Notes: generated by a model not told the origin, from the letters alone. Positions 45,261-58,496 are shown, counted from the first letter of the stretch. The stretch is 64,000 nt of DNA from Lathyrus oleraceus (GCF_024323335.1 NC_066584.1:240711994-240775993), one strand, 5' to 3'. Numbers and translations: made by a program.

Positions 45261-46615
45261 CTTTTTATCTGAGCCGACTTGATTATCTCTCAAAGTGATT
45301 GAAATAAAAGTCTTGAACATGGCGACTTTAATTCTTATGTTTTAAGATGTTTTGATAATTTACGAGGACCGATGTTCGATTAGTTCCATTATATAACGCT
45401 GTTCCCTCGTGATTTTTCTTCTTTCTTCGAGTTCAATATGTATTGGATCAATCGCTTTCTCGCGTGTATGAGTATTTTTTATATATAAAAGAACAGATTA
45501 TCAAATTTATAAATTACAATTTAAACCCATCTATCCAATAATTCATACAACACTTTATTGTAAACATACTAGTACCGTCCACCCAAGTCAATATACACAT
45601 AAAAAATCAATCTATAAAAATAGTTAATATTATTTTATAAAAATAATGGCCTCGTCATAAAAATTACTAAATTCATGTAACCAAATTAATCACCACTTTT
45701 AAATCATTCAAATGAAGTGAACTTTAAAACATATGTTTGGTATGCTTGTTTTTTCCTTTTGCAATACAAAAATTCATTGCATAGTATAGATGGTCCCATC
45801 GGTTCATAAAAACGGTAATTTAAGGTATTTTTACACAAAAGACTATATATACATATATAAAAGTGAGGATCAGAATAAGTTTTTTAATTTAATTTAAACA
45901 TAGTTTTCAAATTAAATCTAATTTAATTAACATTTTTATTTAATTAAATACTAAATTAATTAATTGAAAATATAAATAAATATACTAATAGAACAGTATT
46001 CATCTGTTTGACCTTAGATTCTGATTATTTGGTCTCCATTTCAACTTTAAGAATATGAAATAGGAAAGGAATATTTTTAAATTTGAATTTGAAATTCCAC
46101 ATAAAATATACTCTTATTAAATCACTAGTCGATAATGACAACATTAGTACTACAATTAAAATATAATTATGAAATTTTTATTATCATAACATAATATTTT
46201 TTAAAAATAACTTATATTATCTTCTAAACTCTTGAGTACATTATTAATAGAATTATTATTTTTTAACATACATATTAATTTGGATAAAATTAATTTGAAT
46301 AGACCAAAGAAATTCAAATTAGTAAATCAAATTTCGGTGAGAAAATTTATATGTATGAGTTTACATCTTAATGTTTTGATCCAGATTCAGATTCACACAT
46401 CTAGAAACAATATATTTATAAATATTAAATATTATGATAAAAAGTTAATAATAAAAAATTATGTAAAAGATAATATTATTAGTTTCAGATAAGAATATGT
46501 AAGTTTTTTAAAGGTAAAATTAATAGAAAGCAAAAAGTTAGTCATAGATTATAGATTATAGATAGAGTGGATATGAAATTTCTTAAAATAAAATAACTTA
46601 GATGCAAAGAACCGT
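45261..46615. other. AT-rich upstream region of the ASB gene
   Basis: About 1.35 kb of very AT-rich sequence with no recognisable TE coding domain. It presumably includes the gene's promoter. The short ORF at 46232-46492 has no recognisable features. Confidence 0.55.
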
Positions 46616-46623
46616 TATAAATA
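46616..46623 (+). promoter_or_regulatory. TATA box of the anthranilate synthase beta gene
   Basis: TATAAATA lies 75 nt upstream of the ATG, giving a predicted short 5' UTR. No other motif is assigned. Confidence 0.6.
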
Positions 46624-46697
46624 GTTAAATAAGTTGGTTTTGAAGAAGACATAAATCAACATACACTAGGGCGAGTTGGGGGGTGCATTAAGCAACA

Positions 46698-49324
46698 ATG
46701 GCAGCAACATCCATTTCTCGCATTTCACTTCTTCAACCAAACCCATCTCTTTTTCTAAACCCCAATCAATCTCCTCAGCCTCTCATAAACCACACACAAC
46801 TTCCCTCAAGTACTCTTTTTTTGTTTTCTTTATAATTATGAATTATGTTTTTTTATCTGTTAATTGTTTTTGAGGTAAAGTTTGATTTTTTTTTTGGCAG
46901 ATTTGCGTTTTGAGGCGAAGAGGGCAAAATGGGCTGTGCTGAAAGCGTCTTCATCAGGTGTATTGGAAGTCAATTCGAAGCAAAGTGTTTCAGTTGAAAA
47001 ATCCAATGATCCGATTGTTGTTATTGATAACTATGATAGCTTTACATATAATCTTTGCCAGGTTTGTGTTTTTCTGTTGAAACTGAAAGTTAAGCTTGAT
47101 GATTGATGAATCTGTCGTTTGTGTCAGTTTTTGTGTGAAAATTTGCAATGTAGTTACTGTTGTGTCATGGCATGGTTGTAAAAACCCTAAAAAAAACTTC
47201 ATGTTATAGCCACAATTGCAATAATAAATTGTGGAATTGGCAGGAAATTGAGATTTCTATTTTCAGGCAATTGTGCTTTTTGCATGTTACCTTTCAAAAG
47301 AATCAAGTTAAGCTTTAGCTGTGACTTTTTTTCTTCTATTGGTCACCCTAATATGGTGAATGGGAAAAAGTAGTTTAACCAAGTTTCCTTGATCTAATGT
47401 AAAAGAGTCTCGAATTTTTGTAATATGTACCAGAAGATTCATATGTTTGAGATTCTTTGCGGGTTTTTTTTCTTTCGAGAAAAGGGCAATTAAGAGGTTT
47501 TGGATGTAATCTTTTATTGTATTTGTACTTGACGTGCTTCTTTGTTTAACAAAATTGGTTATTCTAATATTGTTTCATTTACTTTTGAAGTATATGGGCG
47601 AGTTAGGAGTTCACTTTGAGGTCTACCGAAATGACGAGTTAACGGTGGAGGAGTTGAAAAGGTAAATCGTTTTGCTGTTTATGCATGTCTAATATTTTCT
47701 TATTGATGAAGCTGTTTTTGGTATGATACATATTCTTTAAAGTTTCTGATGCAATAAGCGATTGTGTTTTATTTATTTTGAATAGAAAAAATCCAAGAGG
47801 AGTGCTGATTTCACCCGGGCCAGGTAGAGATTGCCCTCTTCAGAATTTCTATTATTTTTAATTTTTAGACGAATAAAATAAGGAAAAAGCTTAGATATGA
47901 TCAATGAACTAAAGACATCAAGACTTCTAATGTGCGTTGTTTCTTCCTTATAGGAGCACCTCAAGATTCAGGCATATCATTGCAAACAGTTTTGGAACTT
48001 GGACCAATTGTACCTGTGTTTGGTGTATGCATGGGATTGCAGTGCATGGGAGAGGCTTTTGGCGGTGAGTCATACAAATTCCTTGTATTCTCAGTGAAAA
48101 CTTCCAACGATCAGGCTCATAATTCAATGTAAAATTTTCTTGACGTGTGTATTTGTGTGTAGTTTTCAATTGGATAAATACTAGTTCTTTTGTCTCGTGC
48201 AGGGAAAATTGTTCGTTCTCCTTATGGTGTAATGCATGGAAAAAGTTCTCTGGTTTATTATGACGAGAAAGGAGAAGATGGATCACTTGCTGGACTACCA
48301 AAGTAGGTTTTAAATTTTATTACTTTTGGGAAGCTTTATCTGTTGTTGCCTTTTCTCTCATACACTATGATATAGTTTAGGACTGGTTTATGGTTTTAAA
48401 CTGCGATTGGGCTCGCAGTTGCAGTTATGTCGTGAACCTTTATGTTGAGGTAAATTGCATTCAATTTGGACATAATTGCGACTGTGATATCGTTGCGGAA
48501 ATCTCAATAACCATTATATTGCGACTGCAATTGCAATTGTGTACCGCAATTTTGAACTATAATTGGTTAAGTACTCAGCAGCTACTTACCGTTCGCTTAT
48601 AAATGCTTTTGAACTCTTTGGCTTCATTAACTTCAATATCATTTTCAGTCCTTTCTTGGCTGCAAGATATCACAGCCTTGTAATTGAAAAGGAGAGCTTT
48701 CCTCATGATGAACTTGAGGTAACTGCGTGGACTGAAGATGGTCTCATAATGGCTGTTCGCCACAAGAAATATCGGCATATGCAGGTAACAACTTATTCTT
48801 CCTCTTGTCCAGTCTGTCATCGCAGGGTCCATGAATTTAATCTGTAACTTTCACGTAGCACCGACACTTCAGATCAAATGCATGTCTAGTGTCTGATGTG
48901 TGTCAGTGTCATGTCAGACACTTTCGTGACTCTGATACCGACGCTTGTTATAGAACGGGTTTAATCTCCTGTTTTGTCAAATTGAATCACATACATTAAA
49001 AGCAATTTATTCTACCATTAATAAGCAATTATTATGGACTTCTGCAACCTTTGTATCCTGTCATCTATCCCTCACACTGTTTTGTTTCTATACTTAATAG
49101 CCATATTTTCAAAACCAGATTGAAGATTGAATCTGTTGATTTTAAGTTCATCCTTTTCTCTTTGAACTTGTAATTTATCTCCCTTTTTCACTCATTAATT
49201 TTACATTTCTTTGCAACTATAGGGTGTTCAGTTTCATCCAGAGAGCATTATAACCCCTGAGGGCAAGACGATCGTCCGCAACTTTGTGAAGCTTATAGAG
49301 AAAAAGGGGGCTACTAGTTCTTGA
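46698..49324 (+). CDS. ASB1: Anthranilate synthase beta subunit (glutamine amidotransferase), plastid; 8 exons
   Basis: Joining exons 46698-46809, 46901-47061, 47591-47661, 47786-47823, 47954-48064, 48203-48302, 48649-48784 and 49223-49324 gives 831 nt (276 codons) with GT-AG introns and no stops. Residues 1 to about 75 are Ser/Asn-rich with few acidic residues, a typical plastid transit peptide. Then comes the class I glutamine amidotransferase domain: [18 protein letters not shown], nucleophile Cys153 in FGVCMGLQ, oxyanion and glutamine-site residues, and His248 and Glu250 in FHPES. The enzyme supplies ammonia from glutamine to the alpha subunit, which turns chorismate into anthranilate, the first step of tryptophan (and indole/auxin) synthesis. 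The length fits plant ASB proteins. All catalytic residues are intact, so it should be functional. I cannot tell which paralogue it is. Confidence 0.95.
48860..48960. repeat. Possible short TE-derived fragment in ASB intron 7
   Basis: About 100 bp with repeated TGTCTGATGTGTGTCAGTGT-type sequence and CACCGACACTTCAG, reminiscent of a dispersed repeat. Intron 6 also has a stretch (48395-48560) rich in GCGACTGCAATTGCAATTG-like motifs. Assignment is weak. Confidence 0.3.
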
Positions 49325-49397
49325 GCTAATACTTCCATCAATGCTGAATTTAGTTTGAAGTTCTGTAAACCAGAATAGAATTAATAACAAAAAAATG

Positions 49398-49403
49398 AAT
49401 AAA
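49398..49403 (+). terminator. Likely polyadenylation signal of ASB
   Basis: AATAAA lies 74 nt after the stop codon. Confidence 0.5.
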
Positions 49404-49931
49404 TCATAGATAACTTATTTGTCAAGTAGTTTACAATTCTGAAGCATGGCTGGGAAAAGAAACTTGGTCAACATAGGATTTCCCTGAAATTTTTAGGAAT
49501 GGTTAAGTTGAAATTTAAAACAAGTGTATCTTTCCTCACATGTTTAGGATAATCTTTTACTAGTGCATTCAAGCATATCATAGGAATGTCAGAAACCATT
49601 TATATTTTCAGTACTTTCTATGAAACACTTTATTTTAGTCCATTTTTATATAAAATATAAGTGCAAAAATGCACTTTCTATAAAACAGTTTATTTTAGTC
49701 CATTTCTATAAAATATTTTCAGCACTTTCTATACATTATTTTGTGAATATATACTTCCATCATACTCATAGGAATGGGTATGTGATCTGAATTGTGAGAA
49801 ATTGTTTGGCTCAATATCCTTATTTTGATAGTTTAGACTTCCATCTAATTTGTAGAAATGGTTAGAAGTTGTAATTCATAAGTTTTGATTGATAGCTAGT
49901 ATTTGACTAGGTTGAAGCAGCTAGTCGATGT
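49404..49931. other. Spacer downstream of ASB, with a local duplication
   Basis: AT-rich, no gene. At about 49610-49740 a 70-bp unit (CACTTTCTATAAAACA, TTTATTTTAGTCCATTT) is tandemly repeated roughly twice. Confidence 0.6.
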
Positions 49932-50201
49932 TGTTGTAGTCAACTGTATTCGGCAAAGTCAAATACAACATATAGTAGTATCGAAATGTAATAATTTTGT
50001 ATTTTACATTTTGTTCGTTTTAGATTTGGGTCGATTTGTATAGTTTGGGTCTGGACCTTAGTTGACTATATAAAGGGTCATGTATGATGGAAACAGAACT
50101 ATACTCGATCCTAATTTTTCATAATTCAATTTTTCAGTATTCTTTCTTTTCTCTCTTATTCTTCTCTGTCTTTCGTCTTTCTTAAAAATTTTGTTCAAAC
50201 A
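49932..50201 (+). repeat. 5' LTR of a decayed copia element
   Basis: A short LTR from about 49932 (TG within TGTTGTAGTCAAC) to CA at 50200-50201, with TATATAAA at 50067-50074. A PBS-like TTGATATCAG (initiator tRNA-Met type) follows at once. Confidence 0.7.
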
Positions 50202-50245
50202 AATTGATATCAGGAAGTCTGTTTGTGATTCAGAGAGAATCTGTA

Positions 50246-52701
50246 ATGGCAAACGGAACAACAACATCAACACAATTTTTAGCGAGTCTACCGGTTTTCA
50301 AAGGGGAGAACTATGAACAGTGGGTTGCGCAGATGAAGATCATCCGTAGATTTTAAGATGTGTATGAAATGGTAAATGATGGAGTACCGAGATTGAAAGC
50401 GAATGTAGATGATGCTCAACAAGCTGCGCACAAGAAACGAAGAAAGAAAGATGGAAAAGATATGTTCTTAATTCACCAATGTATGGATTCTAATGTGTTT
50501 GAGAAGATTATTGAAGAAAAAACGGCAAAAGGAGTGTGGGACAAGTTGAAAAGCTTGTCAACGAAAATGAAAAACTGAAAAAGGGTGAAGTTGTAGACGT
50601 TGAAAAAGCAATTCATGATGACTCAGATGAAGGAAGATGAATCAATTCCAGAATATCTTTCACATGTGGTGCTACTAACGAATAAGATGAAGTTGTATGG
50701 TGAATCAATCAACGATTTGTAGAAGTTGAGAAAATGTTAGATCTCTGACTGCAAAATTTAATTAAATTGTAGTGTCAATTGAAGAGTCCAAGAACCTAGC
50801 TGAGATGAAGTTAGAAGAACTTCAAGCTTTATTCGAGACTCATGCGATGAGGTTGAAGCAGAGGAACTCAGAAAGGGAGAAGTTGGTTGAACATGCACTA
50901 TAGATAAGATTTATCAAGAAATCTGGAAAAGAGAAGGGTAAGAATCTTGCATATGATGAGAAGTCAAGCAAGAACTCAAAGAATCACTCTGATTCGATCA
51001 AGAAAGGCATGAGCAACAAGTATTATGGGAAGCAAGTTGACATGAAGGAGGTGCAATATTACAACTGTTAAGGGTTTGGTCACTATGCTCGAGACTGTCG
51101 AAGAAAGAAGGAAGCACATGCAAAATATAATGATGAAGTGCAATATAATGAAGAAGTGTAATATAATGATAAAGTGCAGTATGCACATGTTAAAGATAGT
51201 GATTCTGGCGATGTGTTACTCATGGCCAACACTCAGTTGAACACTGAGCAAATCAACATGTCGTACCTAGATTCGGGATGCAGTAACCACACGACTGGAA
51301 ATAAAACCTGATTTACCAAGCTAGATGAATCAATCGAGAAAGTGATAAAGTTTGCAGATGGCAGTCACATTACATCAGATGGAAAATGATATATTTTAGT
51401 TGTCAGGAAGGATGGTCGAAAAGCCAGCATCACTGATGTGTTGTATGTATAGTCGATGATAAGTAACTTGATAAGTGTATGTCAATTACTTGAGAAAGGG
51501 TACAACATGAAGATAGAAAAGAATCATATGAAGGTGTATCCTAGTGATGACATGCTGAGTCTGAAGGCACCCTTGACAAACTACAAGACCTTCAAAGTAG
51601 AGATCAATCCAGTTGATCACAAGTGTCTTGCTTCGACTGCAGAAGAAGACAAGAACTGATCGTGGCATCATAGGTATGAACATCTAAACTTCATAATTTT
51701 AGGTATGCTCAACCAGAAGAAGATGGTGTATGAGGAATGTTGCAAAGCAAAGCAGGCTAGGAAAGAATTCAAGCATGACTTGTCAATGAGGTCTAAGAAA
51801 AAGCTAGAGTTAGTTCAATTTGATGTGTGTGGACCATTTGAAGTGATGTTGAATGGAGGTAACTAGTACTTCCTAACCTTTATAGATGAGTTCACTAGGG
51901 ATATGTGAATTTATCTTATTGAAAGGAAGAGTGAGGTATTCACACAGTTCAAGAAATTCAAATTGCATGTCGAAAAGCAAAGTGGATGCAAGTTAAAGAA
52001 ATTGAGAACTGATGGTGGTGGTGAATACACTTCTCGAGAATTTGCTAGATTTTGCAATGAGGAAGGCATAGAGCATGAAGCCATTGCACCCTATACACCT
52101 TAGCATAATGGCATAACTGAGAGGAAGAATCGAAGTATACTAAACATGATTAGGAGCATGTTGAAAGCTACAGATATGCCAAAAAGATTTTAGGCTGAAG
52201 TAGCTTCGACAATAATATACATTCTAAATAGATGTCCAACCAAGAAGATGGTCGAGAAGACTCCTTATGAAGCTTGGACAGGTGGGAAGTTGAATGTTAG
52301 TCATCTTAGAGTTTTTAGATCAATGTGCTTCAGGCATGTACCTGAACAATTGAGGAAGAAACTAGATGATAGAAGTCAGACAATGATGCTCATATGTTAT
52401 CATTGACTGATGCATACAAGTTGTATTCAATAAATGATGATAAACTAGTGATCATTCGAGATGTTCTAGTGGATGGAAGCAAGGAATGGGATTGGAGTCA
52501 AGAGTCAGTTCGGCAGGAGTCGGATACAGTCACAATTGTTTGAAGAAGGCCAACAAACCAAAGTCACAATAAATCGAAATGAAAATCCGCCTAAGAAAAA
52601 TGTTAGAAGATCGACTAGAGCAACAACTGAGTCGACAAGGCTAGTTGGATATGAGAGATTTACATATCAAGCAGTTGATGTAGATGGTGACTTAATAGAA
52701 G
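50246..52701 (+). pseudogene. Decayed Ty1/copia gag-protease-integrase
   Basis: It starts at ATG 50246 (MANGTTTSTQFLASLPVFKG). Gag, a CCHC-like knuckle (YYNC...GFGHYARDC; one Cys codon position is now a stop), protease (YLDSGCSNHTTG) and integrase with FDVCGPF, TDGGGEY and HNGITERKN are readable through many stops and frame changes, and it ends in the integrase-RT linker. RT and RNase H are missing because another copia LTR cuts in at 52702. It is non-functional. Confidence 0.88.
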
Positions 52702-54076
52702 TGTAGGAGAATAGCCATCCAAGGCGCAACGGAATTTAAAAATTTCTCCATTTAGTGATCCTTACGAATGGGCATGATCAGTGATAGAATCGTTACCTCT
52801 TGTGGCGATTCAAACCTTTGGTGCAGGTCTCTGATAATGATCAAAACCTTTGATACAGATCCACGGGGCGATCACGAACGTTGAACGATGACAACGTCTC
52901 TACTCAGTCCACACGAACAGATTCCTTCAATCGCAATGCTAGCTGTTATGAATGAAGGCTTTGAGTGAGAGAAAGAGGGAAACAAAATTCCAAGTCTCTA
53001 CTTGAATTTCTGTCTGAGTGGATTGGAGTGACAATGCTTCTACCCAAGGGGTTCTATTTATAGAACCACTTGTGTGGGCTTCAAGCTAAAAAGCCCACTT
53101 AAGTGTATTTTGGCCCATATCTTATAATATGCCCAAAATCACTTAAGTATTTGGTACCTTACCATATTTCGTCTCCCACTTAAGTGCACCGTAGCTTACG
53201 GTGTTCCTTAGTTACTCTATCTCTCATCAATCCGTCCTTTGTGTGTGACCCTATAGGTTTTCGTGGCGTTGGCAATTACATTAAATCACGCATTTAACAT
53301 AATAAACAGTGAGCGGTATCTAGCAACACATCACTGCTACCCAAGTCACGAAAATGTCATGTGATCTGACAAAACCTCCTGTGATAATAATTATGTGTAT
53401 AATTACCCCTTTGCCCTTATGTCTATATTGAACACAAGGTATAGACCGTGTCACCCTTGTCCAGTTCAATATTGGGCCCATAGACATTTATCCTGTTACG
53501 CAGGATTGGCAAATTCCATCTAGGACACTCATGTCCCTCAGCATGCTTCGTGGAGTACTCATCAACTGTCTTTATGGTCATCCAGTTACGGACAACGTTG
53601 GATCAGCAATAAAGCACTCAACTCTACATCTAGGATCCATAGTGGTTTCAGGTCGAAGAGTGGTATACACTATTATCACCATGAGAATAACTTATGACAC
53701 TTTGCATAACTTTCTATATAGTATTCTCATAGCGGGTCAATCCGGTATGAATATTACTCCTAATATTCATACCTATGTTTAAGACTTGATAATTCTTTAT
53801 CCATGATTCATGAGATGTGATCATCAGTCTACAAACATAATAGTCTTAATGCTTTAATGTTATCCCACTTCACACTAAAGCTCGACTACGGATACTTTAA
53901 GAATAGTGTCCTTATGTTTAATGTGTTCTCATGATTAAGTCACACTTAATACATTAAATGGACTATCTATTCTAGGGACTTTATTAATCAAACATAATAA
54001 AGAAAATGCCTTTTATTATTAATAAATAATTCGATACAAGTACCAAAAGTATTGGCCTCTAAGGCTTACACCAACA
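52702..54076 (-). repeat. 3' LTR of a second copia element
   Basis: A 1375-bp LTR with TG...CA termini; the minus-strand start TGTTGGTGTAAGCC follows a GTGGGAGAT-type PPT. TATA lies at 53055-53062 inside an 8-bp inverted repeat (GGTTCTAT / ATAGAACC). No gene inside; the ORF at 53531-53782 is chance. Confidence 0.8.
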
Positions 54077-54090
54077 ATCTCCCACTAGAA

Positions 54091-55962
54091 CTAGAGCCAA
54101 TCAGGCATACCCCGTATGCCCATTGATCTAGTATGGCCATCATGCTTCTGCTGCGCAAGAGGCTTTGTCAGTGGGTCAGCTATATTGTCAAGTGTAGGTA
54201 CTTTACATATTTTCACATCTCCTCTATCTATTATCTCTCGAATGAGATGATAACGCCTAAGTATGTGTTTGGATCGTTGGTGAGATCTAGGCTCCTTAGC
54301 TTGTGCGATAGCACCATTGTTATCACAATAGAGACCAATGGGATCCACAACGCTAGGGACTATACCAAGTTCACTAATGAACTTCCTGATCCAAACAGCT
54401 TCCTTTGCTGCACTTGAGGCAGCAATATACTCGGCCTCGGTTGTAGAATCAGCAACTGTATCTTGCTTCGAACTTTTCCAGCTCACAGCGTCACCGTTCA
54501 AGCAAAACACATAACCAGATTGTGATCTAAAGTCATCCTTATCTGTCTGGAAGCTAGCATCAGTGTAACCAATTACAGCCAACTCTTCCTAACCTCCATA
54601 TATCAAGAATGATTCCTTAGTCCTTCTCAAGTACTTAAGGATATTCTTAACAGCTACCCAATGGGCATCACCAGGATCAGATTGGTACCTACTCGTTGCA
54701 CTTAAAGCATACGAGACATCTGGTCGAGTACATAACATGGCATACATGATAGATCCTATTGCAGATGCATATGGAGTCTTATTCATGCGTTCCCTTTCTT
54801 CCTTAGTTGAAGGGGATTGTGTTTTTGACAGACACAGGCCATGTTGCATATGTATGAATCCTTTCTTGGAATCATGCATATTAAAGCGTCTCAGCACTTT
54901 GTCTATGTATGTACTCTGACTTAGGCCAAGCAGTTTTTGTGATCTATCTCTATAGATTCTGATTCCTAATATATAGACTGCTTCACCTAGGTCCTTCATA
55001 GAAAAGCATTTCCCTAACCAAGTCTTTACTTGTTGCAGGGCAGGGATATCGTTTCCAATGAGTAATATGTCATCTACATATAACACCAGGAACACGATCA
55101 TGCTCCCACTAACCTTCTTGTAGACACAAGGCTCATCTTCGTTCTTGATGAATCCATATTGTTTTACTGTTTCATCAAAACGAAGATTCCAGCTTCTGGA
55201 AGCTTGCTTCAATCCATAGATTGATCTTTGTAGCTTACATATCTTATGGGCTTCTTCTGGCATGTCAAATCCTTCAGGCTGTGTCATGTACACATCCTCA
55301 AGAAGATTCCCGTTAAGGAAAGCAGTTTTGACATCCATCTGCCATATTTCATAATCATGATATGCAGCAATAGCAAGTAAAATCCGAACAGATTTAAGCA
55401 TTGCAACTGGTGAAAAGGTTTCATCATAGTCAACCCCATGAATTTGTTTATATCCTTTTGCAACCAGTCTTGCTTTATAGGTATGTACCTTACCATCCAT
55501 GTCAGTCTTCTTTTTGAAGACCCACTTGCATCCTATAGGATTAACTCCTACAGGAGGCTCTACCAAGTTCCAAACTTGGTTAGTGTACATGGAATCTATT
55601 TCGGATTTCATGGCCTCTAGGCACTTCTCAGACTCGGGACCAGTTATGGCCTCTTGGTAGGTCACAGGCTCATCTTGATCCATGAGTAATACATCACCTT
55701 GATCTGTTATGAGATATCCATATCTCTCAGGTAGGTGACGTATCCTGCCTGACCTACGCTGGTCTTGTTCTACTTGAGCAGGTTGCTCTTCCACAACCAT
55801 TTGTGTTTCCTGCTCTAATTCCTCCATAGGTGTATCGATGCTTTGTGATTCTTGAATTTCTTCAAGCTCTACTTTCCTCCCACTGGTTCCTTTGGAAATA
55901 AAATCCTTTTCTAGGAAAACTCCAGTTCGAGCGACAAATACTTTGCCCTCAGAAGGATTTGT
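54091..55962 (-). pseudogene. Copia RT-RNase H (3' half of the second copia element)
   Basis: A nearly intact frame is interrupted by one TAG at 54589-54591, between RT and RNase H. RT has the KARLVAKGYKQ, QMDVKTAFLNG, YGLKQASR and LYVDDILLIG motifs. RNase H has [19 protein letters not shown] and CDNNGAIAQ, and ends GMPDWL. From 55827 to 55962 the integrase-RT linker is still readable. Gag, integrase and the 5' LTR are gone, the sequence switching to a Tat LTR at about 55963. One stop aside it is well preserved. Confidence 0.9.
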
Positions 55963-57006
55963 AGCGGTGTATTCGTCACTTTATGATTTATTGATTAAAT
56001 CAAAAGCAAAGCATACAAAGAAACCGAGTCGCCACCGCACTTTTATTTATCCAAAGGATTGGCTAAAAAGCGAACAAAAGCCTAAGAAGTTTTACACATA
56101 GAAAACTAATGAAAGATCAGAGAATCTGGGTAAGGGGTAAATTACGCAATGGGAAGGTGTAAGGCACCCATAACGTCCTAGGTACTCCTAGGGAGCCCTT
56201 TTCACACTTGTTGTATAAGAAAAAGTTTATTTGTTTATGACATATTGTGCAAACATGATTGGTAAGATGAGAAAAGAATATACAAGTTATTATTTTTGTG
56301 TTTGAACGGATGAACCCGTTGCCTACGTACCTTTCCATGAAAAGGTAAAGGATCAAAACGCCGTAGTTCGGCTAAAAGATTTCCAAAATATCAGTGGGTT
56401 CATTTTAAAACAAGAGCATTAAGGCTTTTCATTATCAACGGGAGAAAACTCAACCAAGACCAACAAACCACCATGCAAGGATGGCTTCAACATACTAGTG
56501 AGGGGTTAACCCTATAATAAGTATGGAAGACTTACAATCAACTCACTAAGGATGTGGTGAGATTTGCATCAACCACTATGAGAATTGAAACCTATGGCTA
56601 ATGTATGAAAACATATCAACAATGGACAAAGCCACCAAAACAATTGAATGGGTGAAGTTAATTGATTATGAGTATTCACAAAATATGGTCAAAGTATGAT
56701 TAGAATTCAATTCAAAGAAGTGTTATGAAAATGAAGTTTGAAAAGTCAAGGACTTAAGGTCCAGGTTTCTAATTTGAAAAGACCTGAAAATGTTTGCACA
56801 CTATGTCAAAGTCTTAAAAGTCAACAAGTGAAAAGGGGTTTTGAAACAAAAAGGATGTGGATGAAGGAGTGTAAAACTTCCTAGAAGTTCACCTCTTGAA
56901 ATCATATAGAAGATGATTCAAGTGTGTCCTTTGGAATAAGGCAAATGAGCAAGTAAGCAAATAAAAGCAAGGTGATACCGGATGCCAATCAATGGACTTA
57001 CACCAA
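55963..57006 (-). repeat. Tat/Ogre-type LTR end with PBS, fragment
   Basis: On the minus strand a leader (55963-56023) follows PBS TGGCGACTCGG (56024-56034) and LTR sequence (56035-57006) ending AAAGTGCGG. The rest of the LTR is interrupted at 57007 by the Sirevirus. No gene. Confidence 0.75.
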
Positions 57007-58479
57007 TGAAATTCTAGTTATCAGACTTTAGATGTCACACGGGTTGTTATGACATCCAATTCTGCACAAACAAGAATTATGCAGAACTTAACAGTAAGTG
57101 CAGTAAATAACACAAGTAATTGTTTACCCAGTTCAGCCCAACATGACCTACATCTGGGGGCTACCAAGCCAGGGAGGAAATCCACTATCAGTAGTATTAA
57201 TTCAAAGCTAAACTCACCCGTTTACAACTTGTCACTTAATCCCTACCCAATGCAATTTCAATCTTACTCTAAGATCAGAGTTCCTACTCACTCCCCCTCA
57301 ATCACCTCGGTGATTACTACCTTTAATCAATATTAAAGACAACTTTGAAGTCACACTTCAAACAACTCTTGATTGTGCTTAACAACTTTAATCAAGATAC
57401 ACAGCACTCACGCTTAAAAGCTTTGAGCGACACAACACTTACAACTCAATGAACACCCTATGCCACAACAATCATCTACTTGATAATAGCTTGGTTTACA
57501 AGATATGTCTAATACAAGACTCACAAAAATACAGCAGTGAAGTATGATGGACACACTAAATCTTCACGCCTCAAAATCCCCAGTTCTGAATGAAGGAACG
57601 ACTTCCTTTTATATTGCAGTACTTGGGCCTTTGCACTTGTATTCTCCTGAATTTAAGGTCACGCGAGTTCCCCTAAATTCCACATCTAGGTTACTAACAA
57701 ATAGGCTATTTGTTAGGTTCGTTAAATGTAGCTTGGTTGTTGATTTCCTGGATTTTCTCTCAGCTGTTGAATCCCTGAAGAATGGCCTGAGAAAAAGCTG
57801 AAACAGAAAACTGAACAACCTACAATATAGCATATGCTGTCAGGAATGAATGTCACGACATTCAGCTTGACATCAAGGATCATATGCTAAGTCTGTTTTT
57901 CCAGAAAACAGACTGTACAATTTTGCTGACCTGTACATGATCAACATGACCATTCTACAGTAACAACTTACATTAATAAATGTCAAAGTATCCAATTTGA
58001 CATTTACACATTTGGCCTTAAGTTAGTTCTGTTATCCTCTTGAAGAACAAACTAAGAAACATACTGAAGTGTAGCAGAACACCACTCTGTCTATTATTCA
58101 GTATATATTGTCCATGATGAAAGTCATAACAATTAGTTTGACATTCATACAGTAGGCCGTATGCCAGGTCTGGTTTTTCCTTGATAACCAGACTGCAAAT
58201 GAATACTGAGCTCTAACAGAACACCAACTGTTCTATTCCTCAGTATCTGCTGACAGGGATGAATGTCACAACATCTAGTTTGACATTCAATAAATCCTGT
58301 ATTAGCTAATCCTGCAGTAACTACTCAAGTGTGTCATGACATCAGTCAAGATATCAGAGTACAGTTAGATATTCTAACCTACAATGCAGTCACACATACA
58401 CACCATGTCATGACATCAGTCAAGACATTAGAATCCAGCTAGTGTTTTACCATATAATGCAGCCAATTAAACACCTACA
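57007..58479 (-). repeat. Sirevirus 3' LTR
   Basis: 1473 bp, TG...CA. It contains internal repeats: three copies of an ATGAATGTCACAACAT...TTTGACATTCA motif (about 57848, 58120, 58252) and two copies of a TGTCATGACATCAGTCAAGA segment (about 58335 and 58407), all near its minus-strand start where the promoter should lie. No gene; the ORFs within are chance. Confidence 0.87.
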
Positions 58480-58496
58480 AACTCCCCCTTTGGCAA
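58480..58496 (-). other. Sirevirus polypurine tract
   Basis: Minus-strand GCCAAAGGGGGAGTT precedes the LTR start TGTAGGTG. Confidence 0.8.

Noticed and set aside
46232..46492. 86-codon ORF upstream of ASB
   Set aside because: Very AT-rich Ile/Asn/Lys-rich translation with no recognisable domain; likely chance.
53531..53782. 83-codon ORF in the copia LTR
   Set aside because: Inside the LTR, no recognisable motif.
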